A stretch of DNA of 64,000 nucleotides from Seminibacterium arietis (GTDB lineage Bacteria > Pseudomonadota > Gammaproteobacteria > Enterobacterales > Pasteurellaceae), in assembly GCF_042675725.1 (NCBI RefSeq), contig NZ_JBHTJN010000001.1:1-64000 (forward strand), read 5' to 3'. Below, in pieces: positions 1 to 9,048 of the stretch. The notes under the pieces are model-generated. The model had not been told where the DNA came from, did not search any database, and saw only the letters and a program-made list of their open reading frames with translations. The translations under genes and the position numbers were made by a program. Each line of letters opens with the position of its first letter. Positions within the stretch are counted from its first letter, which is position 1.

Positions 1-1657
1 GTTCTTGGTTAAATTCTTCACCGCCTAAGGCAATTACTTCTTTGATTACAGCGGTTCTATCTCGCCAACTGTCTTTCCAACTGCCTATATCTTTATCTAT
101 TAATGGGGTGATAGTGATTTCGGTTTCGCCTGTGTATATACCATATTCAGTTTTAACCGCTTTTGTTTGAATGCCTATTACAGTATTGTAGTTATAATCT
201 CCAGCGTCGCCCCCTGTGTCGGTGTCGCCTATTACGGTGCCGTCTGCATAAAGGAGGGGGAAAGATAGCCAGCGGTCCTCGTGAATGCCGTAACCTTTGG
301 TTATTGTTTCCTTTCTTGTGATGCTATGAAAGCCGTGACGTTTGGTTATTACTTCCTTGCTTTTGATATTGAATAAAACGTAAATCACACCGCCTTTATT
401 TTTTGTTTTGCACACTACTGGATCGCTTGTTTTGCCTCGCCATATGGTTTCGCCTTGAATGCCTTTGCTAATGCGTAATATTTTTTTCTTCGTTTTTCTG
501 TATTCCACTTTTTTTACAAAGGATAATTCAAGGTTTGATAATTTTCTTTTTAAGCTTTGAATTTCATTGGATAAGTTCCCTGCGTTTAAATTGCCGATAT
601 TGGTGACTGCTCCATAGGCTTTGATAAAAAAGCGGATTTGGTCAAAATTGCTTTTGACTTTAATGCAGAGTTTAAAGGCGATTGATTTTGGGCGGTTTTC
701 GTCTGCTACGTTTACGCCGTCCGCCTTACTTACATCTAATTTAATTTCCGCTGCCCAATCATCGCTCCCCCCATTTCCCATGCAACCATTAAGCGTTTTA
801 ACTTGACTAAATGTTCCGCTAGGAAGTGGTAAATATTTTCGGTCTGTTCTTCGGTATGAAGTGAACGTACCTGTAATATTTCTTATTGCATCTTCTTGCT
901 TTTGCCCTACCGTTAAGCCGTTGTCGGCGTTGCGGATAAATCTATCTTCTGCGTTGGGTAGGCGTGCGTATTCGGTGTTGCCGCTTTGGTAGGTGCCGTA
1001 TTTTTCTTTGAGGCGGTCAAATAGTTCTGGGTGGTCGGCTTTGGTAATGCCGTCGCCGTTACAAGGGAGCCAGCCCTCTGGGATTTGGTCGAATGGAAAA
1101 TAAGCGAGCATGCCGACATCGCTTTTTGTAAGGTCTGGGAGTTTGTTGCTATTGCCTAAAGTGCGGTATAAATCTGGGTAGGTGTCTTGCTCAAAGGTTG
1201 AGCCGTCGCACAGCAAAAAGCCTTGTGGGCTTCTCACCTGTGTTGGGAATGCCACAATAGAGCCGAGGGGGACGCCTTTTTTCCCAGCTTCATCAATGAA
1301 ATTACTGATTTCTTTATAATCAATCGACCATCTTACCCAATAAGTAGAATCAACAATATCTGGACGTTGGTTTTTGCTCGCTTTTTTTGCTCGGTAGGTT
1401 TTATTATCATATTGAACGTATGCACCTATAGGATAGTCCAATGTCGCGGACCATTCAGGCAAACCATGCTGTAACATATAATTAAAATGTTCATCAATCC
1501 GCTTAAACAAAGCATTAAAATGCTCCATTGTTGGAATTCCTCCAGTTTGTTCAAACGTGAACCCCCACCCTCTTTCAACATCAGGAAATTCACTGACTTC
1601 TTGATGTTTAGCTTTGCTTGCAAAAATTTTTTCATCGGGTTTATTTTGGATTGTCAT
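1..1657 (-). CDS. Phage tail fibre / tail collar protein, C-terminus beyond window edge
   Basis: The frame is open from an ATG at 1657 to the left edge, so at least 552 residues are present and the stop lies outside. Around residues 130-200 two successive collar-type segments can be read (G-S-I-V-A-F...G-F-L-L-C-D-G-S and M-L-A-Y-F-P...G-W-L-P-C-N-G-D-G), the hallmark of phage tail-collar domains that cap fibres. The N-terminus is probably the baseplate attachment part. It is the last visible gene of the tail operon, just after the DUF2612 protein. Host-range determinant by position; the receptor is unknown. Confidence 0.85.
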   Translation of the reverse strand, partial: MTIQNKPDEKIFASKAKHQEVSEFPDVERGWGFTFEQTGGIPTMEHFNALFKRIDEHFNYMLQHGLPEWSATLDYPIGAYVQYDNKTYRAKKASKNQRPDIVDSTYWVRWSIDYKEISNFIDEAGKKGVPLGSIVAFPTQVRSPQGFLLCDGSTFEQDTYPDLYRTLGNSNKLPDLTKSDVGMLAYFPFDQIPEGWLPCNGDGITKADHPELFDRLKEKYGTYQSGNTEYARLPNAEDRFIRNADNGLTVGQKQEDAIRNITGTFTSYRRTDRKYLPLPSGTFSQVKTLNGCMGNGGSDDWAAEIKLDVSKADGVNVADENRPKSIAFKLCIKVKSNFDQIRFFIKAYGAVTNIGNLNAGNLSNEIQSLKRKLSNLELSFVKKVEYRKTKKKILRISKGIQGETIWRGKTSDPVVCKTKNKGGVIYVLFNIKSKEVITKRHGFHSITRKETITKGYGIHEDRWLSFPLLYADGTVIGDTDTGGDAGDYNYNTVIGIQTKAVKTEYGIYTGETEITITPLIDKDIGSWKDSWRDRTAVIKEVIALGGEEFNQE

Positions 1658-1669
1658 TTTTAACCTCTT

Positions 1670-2251
1670 CTATTGAATTGAATAATTGAATTTAACACCA
1701 ACTTGGCGTGGCAAAATATCTAAGTGTTCGACTGCAAATTTCTTAAAATCTGTCATTTTTGATCTTGGGATAGATATAGAGACTGTCATATCGTAGTTAT
1801 CTGTCACATCACAACCCTCGCCAAAAACAAACAAGCACGCTTCGATAATGTTTGGTAGCGTGCCTGTTTGATAGTTTTTCAATATTTGGCATTTGATCAA
1901 AAATCTATAATCTTCATCAGATAGCCGCACACTGTCTGCTAGCGGATCTCGTCTTCTATACCATTGGCCACCTACGTTCTGATTTAGTCGTCCAAAACTG
2001 AGGGCGTATTGTGATGTATGAAAACCAAAGAATTTTCTAAGCTGATAGCCATTAATAATTCTGAGTTGGCCAACATGTTTACCAACCAAATCTAGCTGAT
2101 GACCTGTTGATTCTTCAATATTTAAAACATTTTTAAGATTGTTTAGATCGACAAAACTTGATCCAAAAATATTTTCAAAAAGCTTAATTGTTGCAACTGC
2201 TCTAGGCTTATGCCGATATTGCCAAATCAATAAGTTAGAATAAGACATCAC
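1670..2251 (-). CDS. DUF2612-type phage tail/baseplate protein
   Basis: 193 residues. Size, position directly after the baseplate J protein and the central G-x-x-L-D-x-x-G-x-x-x-G-like segment (residues 52-65) match the DUF2612 family of myophage tail proteins, thought to sit between baseplate wedge and fibre, like Mu gp48/P2 gpI. It overlaps the upstream baseplate J gene by 4 bp (ATGA), so translation is probably coupled. Family assignment is from memory of the pattern. Confidence 0.75.
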   Translation of the reverse strand: MMSYSNLLIWQYRHKPRAVATIKLFENIFGSSFVDLNNLKNVLNIEESTGHQLDLVGKHVGQLRIINGYQLRKFFGFHTSQYALSFGRLNQNVGGQWYRRRDPLADSVRLSDEDYRFLIKCQILKNYQTGTLPNIIEACLFVFGEGCDVTDNYDMTVSISIPRSKMTDFKKFAVEHLDILPRQVGVKFNYSIQ

Positions 2252-3387
2252 TCTACCTCAATTTGAATATTTGCTCGCTGAATTCGTGCAAGTTCTCTCG
2301 GCTTAATCACAATATTTTCAGCATTCAACACATCAGCGTTTTTGCCTATTTTCAAACTTTTAACCCAAAAACCACCGACAGTATTTATTGGGCTATAAAG
2401 TCTTGAGAGAGAAACATCCTCACCTATTTTGAATTTCACATTCGATAGCATTCTTTTAACTTCATCTTTATCTATCTCTGTGAAATCTTCATATCGAACA
2501 AGTATCATACTGACATGAATGTCTGTTGGTGTTGCTTTGTCGAACTTTATTATTCTTTGCTTGCCGTTTATCATTAAATTAACAGAGGAGTTTCCTTGCA
2601 AACCAATGCCAGCACCTTTGTTTTTGTAGATCACTTTTGCAATATCAGCTTCATTGCCACCTTCAACAATCACATTAATAGAGTGTGGTTGCACTTGAGC
2701 CGAATCTACTTGTGATGTGTTATTTTCCAAGACAATGACTTGTTTCACATCAAGCAAGTCACTAATCTCACCTTCAATTGCCTCTGCTGAATTAATTGCA
2801 CCTCTTGCTCGTGATTTGAAAAAACGCTGCCTTAATTGACTATCAGTTTCTTCTTCAATACCAATTTCTGCATCTACCGAAGTTGTGACACTGTTTAAGC
2901 CAAGCGTAATTGTTTCAATAGTGAGTTGTGTATGAGCATTTAAACTAAAGGCTCCAAGCTCCTCGCTTCTAAAATCTGCTCTCGCAGCCCCTGATTCATT
3001 TAATGTCACTTTTTGGTCTAAAATCCACCGCACTTTATTGTTATCTGATACGATTAGACTGTTTATTTCAGCATGTGGATCGCCTGTTAAAATGACTGAA
3101 CGTAAGTAACTATAACTTGCTTTTCGTCTAATTAGTCCCGCATAGGCTACTCTTTGTTCTAACCAAGCACCTGTTGCTAAATCAGGATCTAATTGCTTGT
3201 AAACATCTTCTGACAACTCTTCTAAATCAACTTTAATCTGACCTAAAATACCAATCATCTGTCCGTCAGGTGTATCAGGATCGATATTAATACTCTGTCC
3301 GTATATCCGCTTAAATCCTTGCTCGAATCTCTCTAGAATAGAATCAAGCCTTTCAATCACAATGCCCCTTTCTACAAGTTTAGCCAT
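2248..3387 (-). CDS. Baseplate J-like protein (wedge)
   Basis: 379 residues. The N-terminal D-P-D-T-P-D-G-Q-M-I-G segment and following acidic helix are the signature of phage baseplate J (P2 gpJ, Mu gp47, T4 gp6 core) proteins. A conserved R-Q-R-F-F-K-S-R-A-R-G-A-x-N-S block occurs near residue 195. J forms the wedge ring of contractile-tail baseplates together with the gp25-like protein encoded immediately upstream. The operon order gp25, J, I-like, fibre is canonical. Confidence 0.92.
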   Translation of the reverse strand: MAKLVERGIVIERLDSILERFEQGFKRIYGQSINIDPDTPDGQMIGILGQIKVDLEELSEDVYKQLDPDLATGAWLEQRVAYAGLIRRKASYSYLRSVILTGDPHAEINSLIVSDNNKVRWILDQKVTLNESGAARADFRSEELGAFSLNAHTQLTIETITLGLNSVTTSVDAEIGIEEETDSQLRQRFFKSRARGAINSAEAIEGEISDLLDVKQVIVLENNTSQVDSAQVQPHSINVIVEGGNEADIAKVIYKNKGAGIGLQGNSSVNLMINGKQRIIKFDKATPTDIHVSMILVRYEDFTEIDKDEVKRMLSNVKFKIGEDVSLSRLYSPINTVGGFWVKSLKIGKNADVLNAENIVIKPRELARIQRANIQIEVE

Positions 3388-3397
3388 TTTTTACTCC

Positions 3398-3751
3398 TCA
3401 AGAACGATAAACGGCACTATGTGAAGTGCCGTATATATCTAAATAATCAACTATAATTGTCAGTGTTCGTTCGTCAGCATTAAAGTTTGATTCATAATGC
3501 GTGAGTTGTTTCACACCTTGCGTTTCTAATACCTGCCTTTTTATCTTCAATTCAAGCTCACTAAGGTTTATAGCTTTTCCCATTTTATCTAACCAAGGCA
3601 AGCCATGATCTAAATCTAAGAACCAATCATTTGTGAAAGACCAAAGACGTGTTGTTACACACTGTGCGATGGACTCACTTTGATTCGCGTAGCTATTAAA
3701 ACCATTACCAAATGTCCAATCATGTTTTTTATCAAGTCGTCTTACTCTCAT
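3398..3751 (-). CDS. Baseplate wedge protein, gp25/GPW-like (Mu gp46 type)
   Basis: 117 residues, the normal size for the gp25 lysozyme-fold wedge family. The sequence contains W-F-L-D-L-D-H-G-L-P-W (residues 43-53), which matches the Mu gp46 branch, and a C-terminal D-Y-L-D-I-Y-G segment. It lies between the spike gene (4-bp overlap) and baseplate J, as in other myophages, and is expected to initiate sheath assembly at the baseplate. Confidence 0.82.
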   Translation of the reverse strand: MRVRRLDKKHDWTFGNGFNSYANQSESIAQCVTTRLWSFTNDWFLDLDHGLPWLDKMGKAINLSELELKIKRQVLETQGVKQLTHYESNFNADERTLTIIVDYLDIYGTSHSAVYRS

Positions 3752-4407
3752 TTAGGCTCTCCTGTTTTACTTGGACCATTAGCCACTCCAGTATGTACGT
3801 GCGATTTACCAGAAATACCAGCGGATACCACATCCGTATTGCTTGATATAGTTCCAGTCGCTAAGAATTCCCCTGTCTGTGTGGTATTGCCCGTATGCTG
3901 AATATTACCTTTAATTAGTATCGTTCCATCTGTCACTCTAATAAACGTGCTACCATCCATCGTTTGCATTGAAAGACCGTTCATGAAAAAGCCTTTAACT
4001 GCATTTGGTATAGAACAAATACCAGGGATAAACATTGCATCTGAAAGATCGTGAAAACGATAATCTAACGGTTCAGACACTTTTGATGATTGCCACCAGC
4101 CATCTATACATCTCTCGCTAAATAAGGCAATGCCCTCGTCTCCTGCTATTAGTGGGAAAGTAAAGGCAAAGCCTCCACCTCGTGGGAAAGAGACTGGTAC
4201 ATAAACAAGAGGTGGAATCTGTACGGACTTGCCACCTTTTAAGATCTGTTTAATCTGTATTGCGAGTGTTACTGTTTGGTTTGTTGGATCAAAATTAACT
4301 ACTTTTGCTGGTAGTGAGGTATGCAAATTCAGTTGAGAATATCTGATTTGCTCATCAGTCGCTGTCTCAGACGTTGCTAAATGTGTATTATAGTTTGACA
4401 TTATCAC
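3748..4407 (-). CDS. Gp138-type membrane-puncturing tail spike
   Basis: 219 residues. An OB-fold-like N-terminal region (residues 30-110) is followed by a G/T-rich beta segment with repeats (G-N-I-Q-H-T-G-N-T-T-Q-T-G-E-F-L-A-T-G) and a C-terminal H-V-H-T-G motif. H-x-H near the end is the iron-binding tip of phage spike proteins (P2 gpV, phi92 gp138). It forms the trimeric needle under the hub. It is followed in the operon by the gp25-like wedge protein. Confidence 0.85.
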   Translation of the reverse strand: MIMSNYNTHLATSETATDEQIRYSQLNLHTSLPAKVVNFDPTNQTVTLAIQIKQILKGGKSVQIPPLVYVPVSFPRGGGFAFTFPLIAGDEGIALFSERCIDGWWQSSKVSEPLDYRFHDLSDAMFIPGICSIPNAVKGFFMNGLSMQTMDGSTFIRVTDGTILIKGNIQHTGNTTQTGEFLATGTISSNTDVVSAGISGKSHVHTGVANGPSKTGEPK

Positions 4408-4487
4408 CTCATCTTTTTAAAAACAAAAAAACCGCTCATCTTTTCAGACAAACGGTTATCTACTCTTGATTGCACTCACTGCACCTT

Positions 4488-5327
4488 TTATGAAAATTTC
4501 TTTTCCTTTTCGACTTTTTTAAATTTTCCACCGATAACAGTTAATCTACTTACCCAATCACCACCCAAACCATCGCCATGATGTGATAATTTAATGACTT
4601 TATATTCACCGTTAAAATACTCTAGGATTGATTGAACTTTGACAAGATTACCAATTTGAAGTGCTGGATTAAGCAAGCAATATAGCTCTAAACCGTCGTC
4701 TGTTTGCTCTGGCATACCAAGCATTCCTGTTTCTTGTGACAGTAGAATAACGTCATCATTAATCACTTTGTCTTTCGGTAGAAAAACAAGATTACCATCT
4801 TGAATGGACCAGTCTGCATTGTTATTTTTTGCTATGCGATTAAGTAGCTCTCGACTATCACCATTCATTACTCGCCCACGTGGGAGCTGTCTTTTATTAG
4901 GAATATCGACCGCACTTTCATTAATTTTTGGCATTGTCTTTTGAATTTCTTTGATAATTTGCTCATCTGTTGCACCTTGCTTTAAGGTAGATGACACCAT
5001 AGATTCTGCATAAGCCTTGAACCCATCTGAGCATTCAATATCTAAAATAAAATCCAATCCATCACATCTAACTTTGATCTTATTAATATCGCCAAGATAA
5101 ATTGTTCTTAATTCGTGATACCCAACAAACAAAGTCAGTTTTTTAAAAGATTGGCTTAAGGCTTGGTTTATATGCGTTCTGTTGAGATTCCATATACTGA
5201 TTTTTGCTGGATTAGGTTTTTCATTGATTGTTTTGTTAATTTCAAAAGAGACCCTTAATTGTTCAATAATTAACGTCTCATTATCGTTACTCAACTCAAC
5301 TTTCCATTGCCGTCCGAATTGCTTCAT
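4488..5327 (-). CDS. Baseplate hub protein (gpD/gp27-like)
   Basis: 279 residues. It begins like small-phage hub proteins (M-K-Q-F-G-R-Q-W-K-V-E-L) and its mid-part N-G-D-S-R-E-L-L-N-R-I-A...A-D-W-S-I-Q-D-G resembles phage late control D/XkdQ-like hubs. Position between the plug and the spike agrees with a hub that carries the spike. It overlaps the upstream plug gene by 32 bp. An 80-bp gap with a short AACCG...CGGTT hairpin separates it from the spike gene. Confidence 0.72.
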   Translation of the reverse strand: MKQFGRQWKVELSNDNETLIIEQLRVSFEINKTINEKPNPAKISIWNLNRTHINQALSQSFKKLTLFVGYHELRTIYLGDINKIKVRCDGLDFILDIECSDGFKAYAESMVSSTLKQGATDEQIIKEIQKTMPKINESAVDIPNKRQLPRGRVMNGDSRELLNRIAKNNNADWSIQDGNLVFLPKDKVINDDVILLSQETGMLGMPEQTDDGLELYCLLNPALQIGNLVKVQSILEYFNGEYKVIKLSHHGDGLGGDWVSRLTVIGGKFKKVEKEKKFS

Positions 5328-5646
5328 CTTTCACTCCAATATACAGAAAACACCTTGTGCCTAAATCTTCAATTGTCATAGGATCTAAATATGCACCACT
5401 CTCATCTTCTACCCAAAAGAAATAGCTTTGTGTCGTTCTATACAATAATGGAATACCGCAAACTAACGATGCTCCATTGCAAATTTGCTTTTGTGAAACT
5501 GGCTCAAAAACATCCATCGCCCAAAAATTACCTATACTATTGAACCGCAATGTTAAACGTATCTTTACACTATTGAATTCAAATGTTTGCTCTTGGAATG
5601 GATCTTGTGTGACTGGAATTTGTAACATATCAAACCTCATTATCAA
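5296..5646 (-). CDS. Baseplate plug protein (Pam3 gp18-like)
   Basis: 116 residues. The pattern I-P-V-T-Q-D-P-F-Q-E-Q-T-F at the N-terminus, a beta-rich core and a G-I-P-L-L-Y-R segment are those of the small plug proteins found between Dit-like and hub genes in contractile phages. It overlaps neighbouring genes at both ends. The family name rests on recalled pattern and context. Confidence 0.7.
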   Translation of the reverse strand: MIMRFDMLQIPVTQDPFQEQTFEFNSVKIRLTLRFNSIGNFWAMDVFEPVSQKQICNGASLVCGIPLLYRTTQSYFFWVEDESGAYLDPMTIEDLGTRCFLYIGVKDEAIRTAMES

Positions 5647-6410
5647 AAGAGACGTTTAAGCAATGTTTTTCTTTTCGGCTTACTTGGTTGTGTTGTACCT
5701 TGCTGAATTTTAGTTGCCGATTGAATGCCCGCACGCCCACTCTTTTTCCTCCCTGCCACAGAGGATTTACTCATAGAAACTGTTGCAGTATCCACGATAA
5801 AAACCTCTCTTGCTGTTATCGTAAATTCAGCACTACTATCCTTTGTTTGCCTAATCGAAATAGATTCAATCATCATATTTTTGTAAAGCAATAATCCTGT
5901 TTGAATTTCAATAGTTTCACCTGCTTTCTGAATTGACACTAAATCCGCATAACACTTTCGCACTCGTCCACTTGCTTCAGAACTATCTAATAATCCGCCT
6001 AAACCAAAATCAGGCAAAAACGGAGCAATCGACCGCACTTTATTAATAGTCTGTTTAGCAGTATCAATAACGCCTTGCACTTGACTAGCTATACGTGTTG
6101 CTTTAGAAATAGTTTGCTGTGTCTGCGAAATCACTTTAGCTGGAAGAGGTAATCCGTTTAAGAAATCGCTCGCTCCTCTAATATTGCCCACATTGGGAAT
6201 ATTTAGTCCTGCATTATCATGATCGTGATCGACCACAACACCGACAATAGTTACTTGTTTTGGCTTAGCCACAGCATGATCGGCAATTTCAGCACCACTC
6301 TCAATTGGATTGTCAGTAATAGAAAGTTCTGATGTATGCTCCTCTGTCGTCACAACATCAAGTGTAATTTTACCAATATGTCTGTTTGATATTTGTGCAA
6401 AATTAAACAT
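5643..6410 (-). CDS. Dit-like baseplate/distal tail protein
   Basis: 255 residues, directly after the tape measure gene, the usual site of a distal tail or LysM-like tail hub protein. The N-terminal half (G-K-I-T-L-D-V-V-T...E-L-S-I-T-D-N-P-I-E-S-G) is the typical opening of Dit-like phage proteins that set the tail-tube end. The C-terminus is basic (K-P-K-R-K-T-L-L-K-R-L-F). Function is inferred mainly from order and the N-terminal pattern. Confidence 0.7.
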   Translation of the reverse strand: MFNFAQISNRHIGKITLDVVTTEEHTSELSITDNPIESGAEIADHAVAKPKQVTIVGVVVDHDHDNAGLNIPNVGNIRGASDFLNGLPLPAKVISQTQQTISKATRIASQVQGVIDTAKQTINKVRSIAPFLPDFGLGGLLDSSEASGRVRKCYADLVSIQKAGETIEIQTGLLLYKNMMIESISIRQTKDSSAEFTITAREVFIVDTATVSMSKSSVAGRKKSGRAGIQSATKIQQGTTQPSKPKRKTLLKRLF

Positions 6411-6419
6411 TAACTCTCC

Positions 6420-8045
6420 TTACATCACTACACTTGTTTTCGTGTTTAAGACTGCATTAGTAGCATCAAGTGTAACCTTACTGACATCTTTAACTAAATC
6501 ACTAGAACCATTAATTGTGAAGTGTTGTGTGATTTTGTTATTGCTGTTTGTCATACGATTGTCCGCTCTTGTATTTGAAATAGCATTTTTAGGCAATGAT
6601 AAGAATTGACCACTTGGATCTACGCTTAACATATCGTAATAACCTGTATTTGACATAACGTTATTATTCTTACTATCTCCACCAGTAAAGAAATCACCTA
6701 TAGCTTTCGCTCCGTCAATGATAGGCTGTATGTATGTATTGTACTGCTCTTTGATCCAATCAAACGCAACTTTAAACGGTGTCTTAATAAGCTCTGTTGC
6801 ACTCTTAAATGTATTTTCTATACTATCCATCGTGATCTCCTTTCCTGTAAGGAGATCCCACAGCGATTTAATTATGGTAAATCCGAGCGCAAAAGGAATA
6901 GCGATCACATTAGGATAAGCTTTAAATTTTTCTCCTAATGTAGAAGAATCAAACCATTCTAAAAGTTCCTTCCATTTATCATTAGCCCACTTAATACCTG
7001 CAACACACTTCCCCCAGAATTCATCAAATAAAGATTCCTCACCACGTAAAAAACCTAAAAAATCATCAATCAACAAGAATAGCCCTGTTATTGCTGCAAT
7101 CACCCACATTATTGGATTTGTAGCAAATGCAATGAGCATTTTGCGACTCAACCAAATTAATGCTGCACCAACAAGATAAATTGCATATTCCCAACCAATA
7201 GTGTTCGTTATGAGTAAATCGATTGTGCTAATAAAGCGGCTAAAAAAATCAATCATCCATGCGATAGAATCACTCAGTACAGACAATCCTTTTTTAATCA
7301 GATCATTATTGACCACAAACCAATTTTTAAACCGTTCAATCATTCGCTGAACTGCAGGAGCAAATTTCAGTGAAAGATATTCACCTACAGCTTTAATCAT
7401 CTGACTTAAATCAGTCAAAGAGTCCTTAAAGTCAGCTGCTATTTGAGCATTTTCTTTTGTCCCAACTCCAAGCGTCATCTTATCGCGTTCAGCCATTAAC
7501 TCAGTAAGTTCTTGCTTGCCTAGCCTTAATGTCTGAATCATTGTTTCATCAATGCCAAGCTTAGACAGCATTGCTATCTGCTCTTGCTCGCTCATTGACT
7601 GCATTTTATCACTCAATTCACCCATCATTGTGATTGAGTCTTTTACATTACCATCCGCATCTTTTGCTCTGAGACCGTAATGTTCGAATGCTTTTGCACC
7701 ACGCCCCATACCAACTGCAGCTTCACCAATTGCTCTTGACAACCCTTTAATCGATGATTGTGCTGCCTCTGATGAAGATCCATTTACTTCAGCGACCTTA
7801 CCTAACTGATAGATTTTATCAACTGCATCACCCGTTACTTTAGATAACTGATGAATATCATCAAGAGCTGTAAGTTGTACATCTGCAAATGCGGTTAACC
7901 CAGCAACCGCACCTGCAAATGCAGTACCAATAATCCCTGCAGTAATAGGAAGTTTTCCAAGCAAGCTATTTGTTTCTTTTAACTTATCTAAATCTTTCTC
8001 ATCGGTTTTTATCCCAATTTTTATCAGTAACTCATTGAGTAACAT
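6420..8045 (-). CDS. Tail tape measure protein
   Basis: 541 residues. Alpha-helical, with hydrophobic stretches around residues 35-55 (T-A-G-I-I-G-T-A-F-A-G-A-V-A-G-L-T-A-F), 285-345, and a helical C-terminus, plus an N-terminal start (M-L-L-N-E-L-L-I-K-I-G) shared by phage tape measures. Tape length sets tail length; about 540 residues predicts a short contractile tail. It is the longest tail gene here and follows the chaperone pair, whose frameshifted form ends inside the first codons of this gene. Confidence 0.88.
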   Translation of the reverse strand: MLLNELLIKIGIKTDEKDLDKLKETNSLLGKLPITAGIIGTAFAGAVAGLTAFADVQLTALDDIHQLSKVTGDAVDKIYQLGKVAEVNGSSSEAAQSSIKGLSRAIGEAAVGMGRGAKAFEHYGLRAKDADGNVKDSITMMGELSDKMQSMSEQEQIAMLSKLGIDETMIQTLRLGKQELTELMAERDKMTLGVGTKENAQIAADFKDSLTDLSQMIKAVGEYLSLKFAPAVQRMIERFKNWFVVNNDLIKKGLSVLSDSIAWMIDFFSRFISTIDLLITNTIGWEYAIYLVGAALIWLSRKMLIAFATNPIMWVIAAITGLFLLIDDFLGFLRGEESLFDEFWGKCVAGIKWANDKWKELLEWFDSSTLGEKFKAYPNVIAIPFALGFTIIKSLWDLLTGKEITMDSIENTFKSATELIKTPFKVAFDWIKEQYNTYIQPIIDGAKAIGDFFTGGDSKNNNVMSNTGYYDMLSVDPSGQFLSLPKNAISNTRADNRMTNSNNKITQHFTINGSSDLVKDVSKVTLDATNAVLNTKTSVVM

Positions 8046-8202
8046 TTGCTTGTTCCTGTTGTGCTATTTCTGCAATAACTTCGTGAAATGATAAAAGGTC
8101 GGCTAATGAATAAACTGACCTTAGCTCGTAAAGTGTGCAGTATTTTTTGACTATCGGTGTAAAAATAAACCAGTCAATTTTAGACTGGCTTACTTGTTTT
8201 TG
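8032..8202 (-). other. Probable -1 frameshift extension of the tail assembly chaperone
   Basis: The 144-bp gap between the chaperone stop (8190) and the tape measure start (8045) is fully open in the -1 frame. It reads about 53 residues (including W-F-I-F-T-P-I-V-K-K-Y-C-T-L-Y-E-L-R) and ends at a TGA at 8034-8032, inside codons 4-5 of the tape measure gene. The zero-frame codons ACC-AAA-AAC-AAG (8204-8193) just before the stop give an A-rich slip site. Paired short and frameshifted chaperones at this place are conserved in tailed phages (lambda G/GT). Slippage itself is inferred. Confidence 0.65.
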
Positions 8203-8606
8203 GTGTTTGGAAGAATAGAGGTTAGCAATGTAGCCCCACCGCTGAAAAAATCCGCAAATTGATATTTCACCCCCTCTGCCAATACTTGGATTAAATGACT
8301 GCGATATTGGTTAAAGTGTTTGTCTGGATTATCTGACAGTCGATACTGTGAACCATCAACACAACAAGTTGTATGCTTGAGTACAATATCTTCCAATGCT
8401 TTTACACTTGGATCGCCAAGACAAGACAATAAATGCGTTAAAACAGCATAACCAACCTGTTCTTTCTCACCCGCTTTTACACTAGACAAATCCACACCTT
8501 GAACAAGTTTTAATGCGTTTTTAATCGCACACCACGCCCCCATTGCATTTGCTGGTGTCATTACATAGCGTACACCATTTAATTCAAACTCGTGTTGCAT
8601 CTCCAT
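8190..8606 (-). CDS. Tail assembly chaperone, short form
   Basis: 138 residues, between the tail tube and the tape measure, where tailed phages encode the G-type chaperone that coats the tape measure during tail assembly. No catalytic motif is visible. The A-rich codons at its very end and the open -1 frame beyond its stop suggest a longer GT-type product by frameshifting. Confidence 0.7.
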   Translation of the reverse strand: MEMQHEFELNGVRYVMTPANAMGAWCAIKNALKLVQGVDLSSVKAGEKEQVGYAVLTHLLSCLGDPSVKALEDIVLKHTTCCVDGSQYRLSDNPDKHFNQYRSHLIQVLAEGVKYQFADFFSGGATLLTSILPNTKNK

Positions 8607-8609
8607 AAA

Positions 8610-9038
8610 TTACACTCCTTTTTCAAGATTCATCACAACATTTTCAAATTTAATTGTCCAAGTTTGTGCATTGTGTCCTTGCCCACGTACAAAGTTTGGC
8701 GGTGTAGTGAAATAACCTTTTGTCGCCGTCACAACATCACCATTCATTAAGTCACGAATAGATAACGTCAGAGGTGCGAACGTTTTAATACTATTTTTTT
8801 GTTGATTACGCAGTTTGATTAAATAAGCGTTATCTTCAGAATGTTGTTTAACCTTGAGTTTCAGCGTGCCTGACTTGTCAGTGTTTGCAATAAAGATACC
8901 TCGACCATCTGCACCGATAATATATTCACCATCATCAACAGAATAATTCACGCTAATGACATCAGCACCATCTGCCCAGTCACTAATCTCTCTACCATCC
9001 AATAAAACACTGACTTCTTTTGGATCAAATACTGCCAT
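8610..9038 (-). CDS. Tail tube protein, DUF3277-like
   Basis: 142 residues, beta-rich, immediately downstream of the sheath. The opening (F-D-P-K-E-V-S-V-L-L-D-G-R-E-I) and the conserved Y-I-I-G-A-D-G-R-G segment near residue 40 match the DUF3277 tube family of small myophages. It should polymerise into the inner tail tube. Confidence 0.8.
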   Translation of the reverse strand: MAVFDPKEVSVLLDGREISDWADGADVISVNYSVDDGEYIIGADGRGIFIANTDKSGTLKLKVKQHSEDNAYLIKLRNQQKNSIKTFAPLTLSIRDLMNGDVVTATKGYFTTPPNFVRGQGHNAQTWTIKFENVVMNLEKGV

Positions 9039-9048
9039 TTTTTACTCC

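Noticed and set aside
913..1635. Several short frames inside the tail fibre region
   Set aside because: All lie in other frames of the long open frame 1657 to 1, which has clear tail-collar motifs.
1..1657. Diversity-generating retroelement or invertible tail fibre
   Set aside because: No reverse transcriptase, no template repeat and no invertase in the window; cannot be judged beyond the left edge.
4408..4487. Hairpin AACCG/CGGTT between hub and spike genes as a terminator
   Set aside because: Stem is short and there is no T-run; later tail genes must be co-transcribed.
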